NCBI RefSeq assembly: GCF_005889735.1
Contig: NZ_VCKY01000112.1
Coordinates: 1-33,914 of the forward strand
Length of the DNA stretch: 33,914 nt
Origin: Nonomuraea turkmeniaca
Lineage (GTDB): Bacteria; Actinomycetota; Actinomycetes; Streptosporangiales; Streptosporangiaceae
Direction: 5' to 3'
Of this stretch, positions 14,464-23,090 are shown in pieces. A program made the translations under genes and the position numbers. The notes under the pieces were generated by a model. It saw only the letters and a list, made by a program, of their open reading frames with translations. It was not told where the DNA came from and made no database searches. The first letter of the stretch is position 1. Every line of letters starts with the position of its first letter.

Positions 14464-15816
14464 CTAGCCGAGCCGGTTGTCGGAGCCGCGCGGCCCGTGG
14501 TGGACCGACTCGGCGTTCAGCGTGGGCTGCCAGTCGAAGATGTATCCGCCCTCCATCGGCCCGATGACCACCTCGGCCCCCGCCTTGGCGCCGGCCTTGG
14601 CAAGCTCTGCCTCGACGCCCAGCCGCTCCAGACGGTCGGCCAGATACCCGACCGCCTCGTCGTTGCTGAAATCCGTCTGCCTGATCCACCGCTCCGGCTT
14701 CTCGCCAGTGATCTGGAACAGGTTCTCGTTGACCCGCCGCACCCGGAACCCGGCTTCGCCGAGCTGCTTGGGCCGGATCACGAGCCGCGTCGGCTCCTCG
14801 ATCGGCTTGTTGGCCCGCGCCGCCGCGACCCACTCGCCCATCGCGTACGTGAGCTCCCGCAGCCCGTCGTGGGTGGCCGCCGAGATCGTGAACACCTGCA
14901 GCCCCCGCGCCTCGAATTCGGGCGTGACCATCTCGGCCAGCTCCCGCGCGTCCGGCACGTCGGCCTTGTTGAGCACGACGATCCGCGGCCGGTCCTCGAG
15001 CTTCCCGTACGCCCGCAGCTCCGCCTCGATCACCTCGTAGTCCGTGACCGGATCGCGCCCCGGCTCCATGGTGGCGCAGTCGATCACGTGAACGAGCATG
15101 TCGCACCGCTCGACGTGCCGCAGGAACTCGTGCCCGAGGCCCTTCCCCTGCGACGCCCCGGGAATCAGCCCAGGCACGTCCGCCACGGTGAACACGGTGT
15201 CCCCGGCGGTCACCACCCCGAGGTTGGGGATCAAGGTCGTGAACGGATAGTCGGCGATCTTCGGCTTGGCCGCACTCAGGGCGGCGATCAGCGACGACTT
15301 CCCGGCGCTCGGAAACCCGACCAGCGCCACGTCCGCGACGCTCTTCAGCTCCAGCATGACGTCGAGCTCGTCACCCGGCTCCCCGAGCAGCGCGAACCCG
15401 GGCGCCTTCCGCTTCGTGCTGGCCAGGGCGGCGTTGCCCAGCCCGCCGTGCCCGCCTTGGGCGATCACGTATCGGGTGCCGGCCCCCACGAGGTCCACCA
15501 GCACCTCACCCGTGACGGCGTCCTTGACGACCGTGCCGTTGGGCACCGGCAGGACCACGTCCTCCCCGTTGGCGCCGTCCCGGTTGGAGCCCTGGCCCTG
15601 CTTGCCGTTCTCGGCCTTGCGATGGGGCCTCCGGTGGTAGTCGAGCAGGGTCGCGGTGTTGGGGTCGACTTCCAGGATCAGGTCGCCGCCGCGCCCACCG
15701 TTCCCCCCGTCGGGGCCGCCGAGCGGCTTGAACTTCTCCCGGTGGATGGAGGCACACCCGTTCCCCCCGTCACCGGCCTTGATGTGCAGGACCACCTGGT
15801 CCACGAAGTCCGGCAT
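14464..15816 (-). CDS. obgE: GTPase ObgE/CgtA
   Basis: 450 aa. Obg is an essential GTPase acting in 50S assembly and, in actinomycetes, in sporulation and the stringent response. Residues 1-158 are the glycine-rich Obg fold (HIKAGDGGNGCASIHREKF, GGPDGGNGGRGGD). Then comes the G domain with G1 GFPSAGKSS, switch TTLIPNLG, G3 DVPG, G4 NKAD and G5 SAA. Residues about 360-440 are the OCT domain (FRVRRVNENLFQITGEKPER). ATG 15816 has AAGGAG six bases upstream. The gene follows rpmA but is separated from it by an intrinsic terminator. Its 3' end converges with the SDR gene. Confidence 0.98.
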   Translation of the reverse strand: MPDFVDQVVLHIKAGDGGNGCASIHREKFKPLGGPDGGNGGRGGDLILEVDPNTATLLDYHRRPHRKAENGKQGQGSNRDGANGEDVVLPVPNGTVVKDAVTGEVLVDLVGAGTRYVIAQGGHGGLGNAALASTKRKAPGFALLGEPGDELDVMLELKSVADVALVGFPSAGKSSLIAALSAAKPKIADYPFTTLIPNLGVVTAGDTVFTVADVPGLIPGASQGKGLGHEFLRHVERCDMLVHVIDCATMEPGRDPVTDYEVIEAELRAYGKLEDRPRIVVLNKADVPDARELAEMVTPEFEARGLQVFTISAATHDGLRELTYAMGEWVAAARANKPIEEPTRLVIRPKQLGEAGFRVRRVNENLFQITGEKPERWIRQTDFSNDEAVGYLADRLERLGVEAELAKAGAKAGAEVVIGPMEGGYIFDWQPTLNAESVHHGPRGSDNRLG

Positions 15817-15869
15817 GCCTCACTCCTTCATCGCCCCACCAGGGGCATCTCATACTTCCCGCACAACGC

Positions 15870-15904
15870 AAAAAGGGGTGGATCGAAACCGCTCGATCCA
15901 CCCC
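15870..15904 (-). terminator. Intrinsic terminator between rpmA and obgE
   Basis: A perfect 12-bp stem (15875-15886 with 15893-15904) and a 6-base loop are followed on the minus strand by TTTTT (15870-15874). It begins 30 bases after the rpmA stop and ends 53 bases before the obgE ATG. This is a classical rho-independent terminator. It should end most rplU-rpmA transcripts and leave obgE to readthrough or a promoter of its own. Confidence 0.9.
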
Positions 15905-15934
15905 AGACGATCCCCGAGTCGGGAGCAGGAAAAG

Positions 15935-16192
15935 CTACTCCGCGACGGGAACGATGCTCACGGCCCGGCGGCCGCGCTTGACTCCGAACTGCACGTGGCC
16001 GGCGGCCAGCGCGAACAGCGTGTCATCGCCACCACGGCCGACGTTGTCGCCGGGGTGGAAGTGGGTGCCACGCTGGCGGACGATGATCTCGCCCGCGTTG
16101 ACCAGCTGGCCACCGAAACGCTTGACGCCCAGGCGCTGAGCGTTGGAGTCACGGCCGTTCCGGGTGGACGACGCGCCCTTCTTGTGTGCCAT
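15935..16192 (-). CDS. rpmA: 50S ribosomal protein L27
   Basis: 85 aa, full length. L27 reaches the peptidyl-transferase centre with its N-terminus, which here is the mature form MAHKKG without the cleaved leader found in Firmicutes. GASSTRNGRDSNAQRLGVKR and GGQLVNAGEIIVRQRGTHFH are the family signatures. ATG 16192 has GGGAG eight bases upstream. It lies 15 bases after rplU. Confidence 0.99.
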   Translation of the reverse strand: MAHKKGASSTRNGRDSNAQRLGVKRFGGQLVNAGEIIVRQRGTHFHPGDNVGRGGDDTLFALAAGHVQFGVKRGRRAVSIVPVAE

Positions 16193-16207
16193 CTCTCAAA
16201 CTCCCGA

Positions 16208-16510
16208 TCAGGCCTGGTCGATACCGGTGATCTTCACCTGGGTGTACCGCTGGCGGTGACCCTGGCGCTTCTTGTAACCGGTCTTGTTCTTGTACTTGAG
16301 AATGCGGATCTTCGGGCCCTTGGTCTCGCCGAGAATCTCGGCGCTGACCATGAACTTGCCCGCCTCGGTCGTCACGTCGCCATCGTTGACGACGAGCACC
16401 GTCGGCAGCGAAACCGAAGAGCCGACCTCGCCGGCGACCTTGTCCACCTCGAGGACGTCACCGACGGAGACCTTCTGCTGCCTGCCGCCGCAACGAACGA
16501 TCGCGTACAC
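16208..16510 (-). CDS. rplU: 50S ribosomal protein L21
   Basis: 100 aa, full length. L21 binds 23S rRNA early in 50S assembly. The sequence opens YAIVRCGGRQQKVSVGDVLE and ends with the basic KYKNKTGYKKRQGHRQRYTQ region. The start is GTG 16510 with GAAGGG seven bases upstream. First gene of rplU-rpmA. Confidence 0.98.
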   Translation of the reverse strand: MYAIVRCGGRQQKVSVGDVLEVDKVAGEVGSSVSLPTVLVVNDGDVTTEAGKFMVSAEILGETKGPKIRILKYKNKTGYKKRQGHRQRYTQVKITGIDQA

Positions 16511-16692
16511 CGCGGAACCCTTCTACTGACTCGCTGTTGCACGACCATCCCCCAAGGGGACGGCCGCCGAATGCTGCGCCTGTCATTCGGTTCTGTCTGG
16601 AACCGACGATCCGAGTAGGCGCGCCAACAGGGCACGTCACCTGACGCACCGATTCACCAGGGTACCGGATTAACGGTCCCCTAGGCGAACCG
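16511..16692 (-). promoter_or_regulatory. rplU leader and promoter region
   Basis: A TACCCT -10-like box (plus coordinates 16659-16664, read on minus) would give a leader of about 140 bases. The leader holds two clean hairpins: 16587-16593 with 16600-16606 (7 bp, 6-base loop), and 16548-16552 with 16556-16560 (5 bp, 3-base loop) about 38 bases before the GTG. Structured leaders often allow feedback on ribosomal protein genes, but I cannot match this to a known L21 leader family. Confidence 0.35.
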
Positions 16693-16714
16693 GACGGATC
16701 GTCGGACATCCGTC
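16693..16714 (-). terminator. Hairpin after rne
   Basis: A 7-bp stem (16693-16699 with 16708-16714) with an 8-base loop begins 5 bases after the rne TAG. It is short and has no T-run, so it is a weak terminator candidate. Confidence 0.4.
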
Positions 16715-16719
16715 GAGGG

Positions 16720-19700
16720 CTACTCGGCGGACTTGGCTCGGCGGGAGCGTCGCCGCCCCCTGCCAGAAGTCTGACCGGCTTGGTCGTCCTCAGTCGGGAC
16801 GTCTTCAAGCGCACCGGTCACCGTATCACGACCGGCGGAGTCCTTGGCCGCGGAAACCTTGTCCGAGACCGCCTTCTCGACGGCCATCTTCCCCTGCGTG
16901 CCGCGCGGCTCCGGCTTGGTCTCGACCGGCTCCGTGGACACCAGCACGCCACGCCCGTTGCAGCACTCACACGGCGTCGAGAATGCCTCCAGGAGGCCCT
17001 GACCGACCCGCTTACGCGTCATCTGGACCAGGCCCAGCGAGGTGACCTCGGCCACCTGGTGCTTCGTCCTGTCGCGCGCCAGGCACTCCAGGAGCCGCCG
17101 CAGCACCAGATCGCGGTTCGACTCCAGCACCATGTCAATGAAGTCGATCACGATGATGCCGCCGATGTCGCGCAGCCGGAGCTGGCGCACGATCTCCTCG
17201 GCCGCCTCCAGGTTGTTCCTGGTGACGGTCTCCTCGAGGTTGCCGCCCTGGCCGGTGAACTTGCCGGTGTTGACGTCGACGACGGTCATCGCCTCGGTAC
17301 GGTCGATCACCAGCGAGCCACCGCTCGGCAGCCACACCTTGCGATCGAGCGCCTTGCCCAGCTGCTCGTCGATCCGGTACGACTCGAAGACGTCGCCGCC
17401 CTGCTCCCCGTCCCACTTCGACAGCCGCTCGCCCAGGTGCGGCGCGACATACTTGACGTAGTCGTCGACCGTGTCCCATGCCTCGTCGCCCTGCACGACC
17501 AGCGAGGTGAAGTCCTCGTTGAAGACGTCACGCACGACCCTGATCGTCAGGTCGGGCTCCGCGGACAGCAGCTCGGGGGGGCTGGCCGACTTGGCCTTCT
17601 TCTGGATGCTCTCCCACTGGGCGGACAGCCGGGCCACGTCGCGGGCCAGCTCGTCCTCGGAGGCGCCCTCGGCCGCCGTACGCACGATCACACCGGCGTT
17701 CTCCGGCATGACCTTCTTCAGGATGCTCTTGAGCCGCGTGCGCTCCTTGTCGGGCAGCTTGCGGCTGATGCCGGTCATCGACCCGTCCGGCACGTACACG
17801 AGGTAGCGCCCGGGCAGGCTGATCTGCGACGTGAGCCGCGCGCCCTTGTGCCCGATCGGGTCCTTCGTGACCTGTACGAGCACCGACTGACCCGACTTCA
17901 GCGCCGACTCGATCCGCTTCGGCTGCCCTTCCATGCCGGCGGTGTCGAAGTTGACCTCGCCGGCGTACAACACGGCGTTCCTGCCCTTGCCGATGTCCAC
18001 GAACGCCGCCTCCATCGAGGGCAGCACGTTCTGCACCTTGCCGAGGTAGACGTTGCCCACGTAGGACTGGCTGGCCTCGCGGTTGACGTAGTGCTCGACG
18101 AGCACGCCGTCCTCCAGCACCGCGATCTGCGTACGGTCGCCCTGCCTGCGCACCACCATCATCCGGTCGACGGACTCGCGGCGGGCCAGGAACTCCGACT
18201 CCGTGATGATCGGCGGCCGCCTGCGGCCCAGCTCACGGCCCTCGCGGCGGCGCTGCTTCTTGGCCTCCAGCCTGGTGGAGCCGCGCACGCTCTGCACGCC
18301 GTCGGTGGCGGTGTCGAGCGACGCCGTACGGCCCGAGCGGGGCGCGCGGATGCGTACCACCGTGTTCGGCGGGTCGTCGCTGGCCGGCTCGGGGCTCTCG
18401 TCGGAACCCCTGCGGCGACGGCGACGGCGGCGGCGCGAGGTGGAGGCCTCGTCTTCCTGGGCCTCCTCGCCCTGCTCCTCGTCGGTCTCCTCTTCGGTTT
18501 CCTCGCTGTCCTCGGCCTCGTCGCGCTCGCGGGCCTTGCCCCGGCCCCGGCCGCCACGGCGGCGCCGGCGGCGCCTGCCGCCGGCTTCCTCCTCCTGCTC
18601 CTCGGAGGTGTCGACGTCGGCCTCTTCCTCGGTCACGGCCTCTTCTGCCACGTCCTCCGCCTCGGCGGGCGGCGCGGCAGCGGGCTGCGGCTCGGGCCGC
18701 CTGACCGCGGCGGGCTTGGCCTGGCTCGGGTCGGGCGCCTGGAACAGCGGCGTGAAGATCGCCGCCGGCCGCTGGAACGCGGTGCCACCCGGCTCGTCCT
18801 GCGTGCGTACCGCGAACCCGAACGGGTCGGCGAGCAGACTCGGCCGCACAAGCTCCTCGTCGAGGTCCTCGCCCGCGGGCTCGTCATCGAGCGGCTCGTC
18901 CTCGGGCAGGATCTCGATGATGTCCTCTTCGTCCTCAAAGGCCTCCACGCCACCGGCAGCCGCCACAGCCCCAGCAGCGACAACCGCGGCCTGGACGTCG
19001 CGGGCAGCCGCCTCGGCTTCGGAAAGGTCCGCCTCCGCACCCTTCGGCCCTTCGGCATCCGGAGCCGCTGTGTCCGCGCCGGAGGCCGCGCGCGCCGCAG
19101 CGCCGCGACCTGCCCGTGTCCTCGTGCGCCCGGCCCGCGGGGCCTCCACGTCACCAGCGGCCTGGCCGGCCTGGGCGTCCGCCTGCACCGCCGCAGGCGC
19201 AGCGGCCGCCACGTCACCGGCATCAGCCCCGGCGACCGCCTCCTCGACGGCGGCGGGAGCCACGGCCTCTTCCGGCTCGGCCTTCTTGCGCGTGGTCCTG
19301 CGCCGCTTCACGGGCGCCGCCTCGGCAGCGGCCTCATCGGGCGCAGCAGCCTCCGGGAGCGCTCCCGCCTCGTCCGGCACGGCATCGGCGACCTTCTTCG
19401 TGGTACGCCGCCGCGGCGTCGTCGCGGTGGACCGCGTCCTCGGGGCTCTCTTGGGCTTCTCCTCGGCCTCGGCGACGGCATCGGCCAAGACGCCTTCGAC
19501 CGGGCTCTCGACCTGGGCACCAGCCGGGGCTGCCGCGCCGCCGGTCGTACCGGCGCCGGCGGCGCCCTTCGCGGCCTCAGCGGCCGCGACGATGCCAGGA
19601 TCAGGCTCACCGGCAGCACGCTGTGCGACGGCGCGCTGCACCGGCGCGCCTTCCGCGACAGACGGCGCGGCCTGCGCAGCAGGAACGGTGACCGGAACGG

Positions 19701-19833
19701 ACGCCGGCTCCTCAGGCTCCGGCGGCGGACCCGCCGGACGGCTGGCGGAACGGCGACGTGCGGTCACCTTGGTCTGTTCAGTTGTTTCCCCGTCAGGGCC
19801 AGTGGCCCCGACGTTGGGCTCGTTGTCGAGCAT
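16720..19833 (-). CDS. rne: Ribonuclease E/G family endoribonuclease
   Basis: 1037 aa. The enzyme cuts single-stranded A/U-rich RNA and starts mRNA decay and rRNA processing. Residues 1-545 are a low-complexity Ala/Pro/Glu region with arginine clusters (GGRRRRRRRGGRGRGK, RRRRRRRRRRGS) and acidic runs. Residues about 555-960 are the catalytic core. It has an S1 domain (SYVGNVYLGKVQNVLPSMEA), the metal-binding aspartates in TVVDVNTGKF (about 851) and IIVIDFIDM, and a zinc-link CECCNGRG (about 955). This is the actinobacterial layout, with scaffold regions mainly N-terminal and the core behind them. ATG 19833 has GGGAGAG about 7 bases upstream. A hairpin stands in the leader. Confidence 0.96.
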   Translation of the reverse strand: MLDNEPNVGATGPDGETTEQTKVTARRRSASRPAGPPPEPEEPASVPVTVPAAQAAPSVAEGAPVQRAVAQRAAGEPDPGIVAAAEAAKGAAGAGTTGGAAAPAGAQVESPVEGVLADAVAEAEEKPKRAPRTRSTATTPRRRTTKKVADAVPDEAGALPEAAAPDEAAAEAAPVKRRRTTRKKAEPEEAVAPAAVEEAVAGADAGDVAAAAPAAVQADAQAGQAAGDVEAPRAGRTRTRAGRGAAARAASGADTAAPDAEGPKGAEADLSEAEAAARDVQAAVVAAGAVAAAGGVEAFEDEEDIIEILPEDEPLDDEPAGEDLDEELVRPSLLADPFGFAVRTQDEPGGTAFQRPAAIFTPLFQAPDPSQAKPAAVRRPEPQPAAAPPAEAEDVAEEAVTEEEADVDTSEEQEEEAGGRRRRRRRGGRGRGKARERDEAEDSEETEEETDEEQGEEAQEDEASTSRRRRRRRRRGSDESPEPASDDPPNTVVRIRAPRSGRTASLDTATDGVQSVRGSTRLEAKKQRRREGRELGRRRPPIITESEFLARRESVDRMMVVRRQGDRTQIAVLEDGVLVEHYVNREASQSYVGNVYLGKVQNVLPSMEAAFVDIGKGRNAVLYAGEVNFDTAGMEGQPKRIESALKSGQSVLVQVTKDPIGHKGARLTSQISLPGRYLVYVPDGSMTGISRKLPDKERTRLKSILKKVMPENAGVIVRTAAEGASEDELARDVARLSAQWESIQKKAKSASPPELLSAEPDLTIRVVRDVFNEDFTSLVVQGDEAWDTVDDYVKYVAPHLGERLSKWDGEQGGDVFESYRIDEQLGKALDRKVWLPSGGSLVIDRTEAMTVVDVNTGKFTGQGGNLEETVTRNNLEAAEEIVRQLRLRDIGGIIVIDFIDMVLESNRDLVLRRLLECLARDRTKHQVAEVTSLGLVQMTRKRVGQGLLEAFSTPCECCNGRGVLVSTEPVETKPEPRGTQGKMAVEKAVSDKVSAAKDSAGRDTVTGALEDVPTEDDQAGQTSGRGRRRSRRAKSAE

Positions 19834-19909
19834 GCGGGCGCTCTCCCGTCAGCTCCCGGGCGCGTCGCCGCGCCGCGCAGGAGCCCTCGTGTCTCAGTTG
19901 TCCGCCAGC

Positions 19910-19926
19910 GCCTCCGTGACGGAGGC
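19910..19926 (-). promoter_or_regulatory. Hairpin upstream of rne
   Basis: A perfect 7-bp stem (19910-19916 with 19920-19926) and a 3-base loop lie 77 bases before the rne ATG and 53 bases after the preceding gene's stop. It may end the TIGR03936 transcript or be a leader element of rne. E. coli rne autoregulates through leader hairpins. No T-run is present. Confidence 0.4.
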
Positions 19927-19978
19927 ACCGGCGCCAAGTCCTGTCAGCGGTCGTGCCCGGCTCACGCTGGGCGCGTCC

Positions 19979-20746
19979 TTAACCGGCGACGTGCTCGCCC
20001 GCCGGTCCCGCCTCGCCGCCGCGCGTCTTGTCGCGGTCCAGGTCGAGCGGGTCGGCAAGCGCACCAGTGCTGGCGTCGAGCGGCCCCTGCGCCAGCCTGG
20101 TCACCTCGGGGGGAACCGGCGGCGCGAAGTCGGCCACAAGGCGCAGCCCTGTAAGCACATCGTCGGGTCGAACGGCAGGCGTCATGTGCCGAACAACCAT
20201 GCGCAGTATGACACACGGTCCTCCGGGTACCTGAGCTGCAATTCTGTCTGTTCCTTCGGACACCGTCAGCCCCAGGACGGCCTCTCGCGCGTCGAAGCGA
20301 CGGGGGCCCTTCTTGGTGAGGCGCTCGACCTCCACAGTGCCCGCCGCGAGAAACTTCTCCGCCGCCACCTCGGCGAGCTCGCGATCGGCACCAGGCAGCC
20401 GCACCTCCCAGTCGGAGACCTCCAACCGGTCGGCCAGTCCGCCCTGACCCGCCTCCACGACGTCGAGCACATCGAGCCCCGGCGGCAGCGACGCGTCCAG
20501 ACCGGACCTGATCTGCTCAGGGTCGCACGGCGTGGTGACACCGATCTCGAGGTATTCGGCTTCGCTGGCGACGCCGGTCGGCGCCGCGCCCGCGTAGGAG
20601 ATCTTCGGGTGGGGCGAGAAGCCCGCGCTGAAGGCCACCGGAATACCGGCACGGCGAACCGCCCTCTCGACGGCCCGCGAGATGTCGCGGTGGCTGGTGA
20701 AGCGCAGACGGCCGCGCTTGGCGTAACGCACACGTAGGCGCTGCAC
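19979..20746 (-). CDS. TIGR03936-type protein (DUF2344), radical-SAM partner
   Basis: 255 aa from GTG 20746. VRYAKRGRLRFTSHRDISRA, RAGIPVAFSAGFSPHPKISY and EAEYLEIGVTTPCDPEQI are the family's N-terminal core. The C-terminus is an unconserved acidic/basic tail. The family nearly always sits next to, or fused with, the TIGR03960 radical-SAM protein, as here. The joint function is not established, and an RNA- or cofactor-modifying role is speculative. No ribosome site precedes the GTG. An in-frame CTG at 20785, 9 bases after GGGAAGGA, would add 13 residues (LKPVPEGPPPAPT) that resemble the N-terminus I recall for other actinomycete homologues. Confidence 0.85.
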   Translation of the reverse strand: MQRLRVRYAKRGRLRFTSHRDISRAVERAVRRAGIPVAFSAGFSPHPKISYAGAAPTGVASEAEYLEIGVTTPCDPEQIRSGLDASLPPGLDVLDVVEAGQGGLADRLEVSDWEVRLPGADRELAEVAAEKFLAAGTVEVERLTKKGPRRFDAREAVLGLTVSEGTDRIAAQVPGGPCVILRMVVRHMTPAVRPDDVLTGLRLVADFAPPVPPEVTRLAQGPLDASTGALADPLDLDRDKTRGGEAGPAGEHVAG

Positions 20747-20837
20747 CGTGGGCGCGGGCGGGGGCCCTTCGGGAACAGGTTTCAGAGCTTGTCGTCCTTC
20801 CCTTGTAAGAGTTCCTTCGTCCCAGGATAAGCCGCCC

Positions 20838-20859
20838 CGGCGTATGTACGTGTACGCCG
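20838..20859 (-). promoter_or_regulatory. Hairpin between the two radical-SAM-associated genes
   Basis: A 7-bp stem (20838-20844 with 20853-20859) has an 8-base loop. It is 25 bases after the stop of the upstream gene in a 100-138-base gap. It may be a weak terminator or processing point. No T-run. Confidence 0.3.
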
Positions 20860-20884
20860 AGGCACGGCTCGCCCACTGAGCGCG

Positions 20885-22795
20885 CTAGACCACCGTAAGA
20901 GGAAGGAGTTTTCGCCCTGTAGGGCCGATTTGAATTTCTGTGCCCATGGTCGGGCAGACGCCACAGTCGTAGCACGGAGTCCAGCGGCAGTCCTCGACCT
21001 CACCGCCGGAGACGGCCTCCTGCCAGTCCTGCCACAACCATTCACGGTCAAGCCCGGCGTCGAGGTGGTCCCACGGCAGGACCTCGTTCTCCTCCCGCTC
21101 GCGCGTGGTGTACCAGTCCACGTCGACGCCGGCCTTCTCGGCGGCCGCCATCCAGCGCTCGTAGGAGAAGTGCTCGCTCCAGCCGTCGAATCTGCCGCCG
21201 TCCTCCCAGACGGCGCGGATCACGGCCCCGACCCGGCGGTCACCACGGGACAGCAGGCCCTCCACGATCGAGGGTTTGCCGTCGTGGTAGCGGTAGCCGA
21301 TGGCCCGGCCGTACGCCTTGTCGCTCCTGAGCGCGTCGCGCAGCGCCCTGAGCCGCCGGTCGACGGTCTCGTGGTCGGCCTGCCCGGCCCACTGGAACGG
21401 TGTGTGCGGCTTGGGCACGAAACCGCCGATGGAGACCGTGCAGCGGATGTCGCGGCTGCCGGTGGCCTCCCGGCCCGCCTTGATGACCTTCTTGGCCAGG
21501 TCGGCGATGCCGAGCACGTCCTCGTCGGTCTCGGTGGGCAGGCCGCACATGAAGTAGAGCTTGACCTGCCGCCACCCTTGCGAGTAGGCCGTGGTGACGG
21601 TGCGGATCAGGTCTTCCTCGGTGACCATCTTGTTGATCACCTTGCGCATGCGCTCCGAGCCGCCCTCGGGCGCGAACGTCAGGCCCGAGCGCCTGCCGTT
21701 CCTGGAGAACTCGTTGGCCAGGTCGATGTTGAACGCGTCCACCCTGGTCGACGGCAACGACAGCGAGGTGTTGGTGCCCTCGTATCGGTCGGCCAGGCCC
21801 TTGGCGACGTCGCCGATCTCGGAGTGGTCGGCCGACGACAGCGACAGCAGACCGACTTCGTTGAAGCCGGACTCCTTGATGCCGTTTTCCACCATCGCGC
21901 CGATCGTGGTGATCGACCGCTCGCGCACCGGACGCGTGATCATGCCCGCCTGACAGAACCGGCACCCGCGGGTGCAGCCGCGGAAGATCTCCACGCTGAA
22001 CCGCTCGTGCACCGTCTCCGCCAGCGGGACCAGCGGCTTCTTCGGATAGGGCCACTCGTCCAGGTCCATCACGGTGTGCTTGTGCACCCGCCACGGCACG
22101 TCGGCCCTGTTGGGTGCGACGCGCTGGATGCGCCCGTCCGGGTGGTAGTCGACGTCGTAGAACTTGGGCACGTAGACGCCGCCGGACTCGGCGAGCCGCA
22201 TCAGCAGCTCGTCCCGCCCGCCGGGCCGGCCCTCGGCCTTCCACTCGCGGATGACCTCGGTGACGGCGATGGCAATCTGCTCGCCGTCGCCGAGCACGGC
22301 CGCGTCGAGGAAGTCGGCGATCGGCTCGGGGTTGAAGGCCGCGTGGCCGCCCGCGAGCACGATCGGGTCGTCCTCGCCCCGGTCCACCGCATGCAGCGGG
22401 ATGCCGGCCAGGTCGAGGGCGGTCAGCATGTTGGTGTAGCCGAGCTCGGTGGAGAACGACACCCCGAGCACGTCGAAGGCGCGCACCGGTCGGTGCGCGT
22501 CCACGGTGAACTGCGGGACGCCCTCGGCCCGCATGAGCGCCTCGAGGTCCGGCCACACCGCGTAGGTGCGCTCGGCCAGGGTCGCCGGCAGCTCGTTGAG
22601 GATCTCGTAGAGGATCGCCACGCCCTGGTTGGGCAGCCCGACCTCGTAGGCATCCGGGTACATCAACGCCCACCGCACGTCGGCGGTGTCCCAGTCCTTG
22701 ACGGTCGAGTTGAGCTCACCCCCGACATACTGGATCGGCTTCTGCACCTTGGGCAGCAGCGCTTCCAGGCGAGGAAAAATCGACTCGACAGGCAT
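20885..22795 (-). CDS. TIGR03960-type B12-binding radical SAM protein
   Basis: 636 aa. The N-terminal 220 residues are a B12-binding-like domain (YPDAYEVGLPNQGVAILYEI, GVSFSTELGYTNMLTALDLA, LAGGHAAFNPEPIADF). The radical SAM core starts at about 260. The cluster motif C-x3-C-x2-C is C274, C278 and C281 in FRGCTRGCRFCQAG, and SSADHSEIGD and FAPEGGSERMRKVINK follow. A second cysteine group near the C-terminus (CRWTPCYDCGVCP) could hold another Fe-S cluster. ATG 22795 opens the conserved sequence, but its ribosome site is weak (GGACGG). The frame runs open further upstream without conserved content. It partners with the downstream TIGR03936 gene. The reaction is unknown. Confidence 0.92.
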   Translation of the reverse strand: MPVESIFPRLEALLPKVQKPIQYVGGELNSTVKDWDTADVRWALMYPDAYEVGLPNQGVAILYEILNELPATLAERTYAVWPDLEALMRAEGVPQFTVDAHRPVRAFDVLGVSFSTELGYTNMLTALDLAGIPLHAVDRGEDDPIVLAGGHAAFNPEPIADFLDAAVLGDGEQIAIAVTEVIREWKAEGRPGGRDELLMRLAESGGVYVPKFYDVDYHPDGRIQRVAPNRADVPWRVHKHTVMDLDEWPYPKKPLVPLAETVHERFSVEIFRGCTRGCRFCQAGMITRPVRERSITTIGAMVENGIKESGFNEVGLLSLSSADHSEIGDVAKGLADRYEGTNTSLSLPSTRVDAFNIDLANEFSRNGRRSGLTFAPEGGSERMRKVINKMVTEEDLIRTVTTAYSQGWRQVKLYFMCGLPTETDEDVLGIADLAKKVIKAGREATGSRDIRCTVSIGGFVPKPHTPFQWAGQADHETVDRRLRALRDALRSDKAYGRAIGYRYHDGKPSIVEGLLSRGDRRVGAVIRAVWEDGGRFDGWSEHFSYERWMAAAEKAGVDVDWYTTREREENEVLPWDHLDAGLDREWLWQDWQEAVSGGEVEDCRWTPCYDCGVCPTMGTEIQIGPTGRKLLPLTVV

Positions 22796-22901
22796 ACCGT
22801 CCAGGGTAGCGGCGGTCAGACAGTGGCAGGTCCGGGGTCGCTGAGAAATCGGCCGAGCGGACCACCGCCACGACATGTACCGGTCACCACCGAAGGACGG
22901 G

Positions 22902-23090
22902 TCAGACGGTGGCCGGGCCGGGAATGTCGATGTCTTTACCGCTGAGTACCAGGATGTGGTGCCCTTCGTAGCAGGTCAGCTCCACGGCGATCACGCCGCT
23001 TTCCAGATTGTGCACGGCGACGACGTGGTTGGCAGGCAGCAGAAAGCGGTCCTCGCACTCGTCGCAATAGCCCAGGAACATACTTCTCAT
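22902..23090 (-). CDS. 62-aa CxxC small protein coupled to rodA
   Basis: The sequence opens MRSMFLGYCDECEDRFLLPA and ends SGKDIDIPGPATV. The CDEC motif plus a third cysteine and two histidines (CYEGHH) could bind zinc. The alternating hydrophobic pattern suggests a small beta fold. Its ATG (23090-23088) overlaps the rodA stop by one base (TAATG), so translation is probably coupled. ATG 23081 is an alternative start. No membrane segment. No family I can name, but its composition is clearly coding and its position ends the mre operon. Confidence 0.75.
   Translation of the reverse strand: MRSMFLGYCDECEDRFLLPANHVVAVHNLESGVIAVELTCYEGHHILVLSGKDIDIPGPATV

Noticed and set aside
16780..20737. Very long plus-strand open frames (1124 and 844 codons) opposite rne and its neighbour
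   Set aside because: They are antisense shadows of a GC-rich low-complexity gene. Their translations lack family motifs, while the minus strand gives a clear RNase E.
20930..22945. 671-codon plus-strand open frame opposite the radical-SAM gene
   Set aside because: Shadow frame with Arg/Val/Asp-rich random composition. The minus strand has intact radical-SAM motifs.
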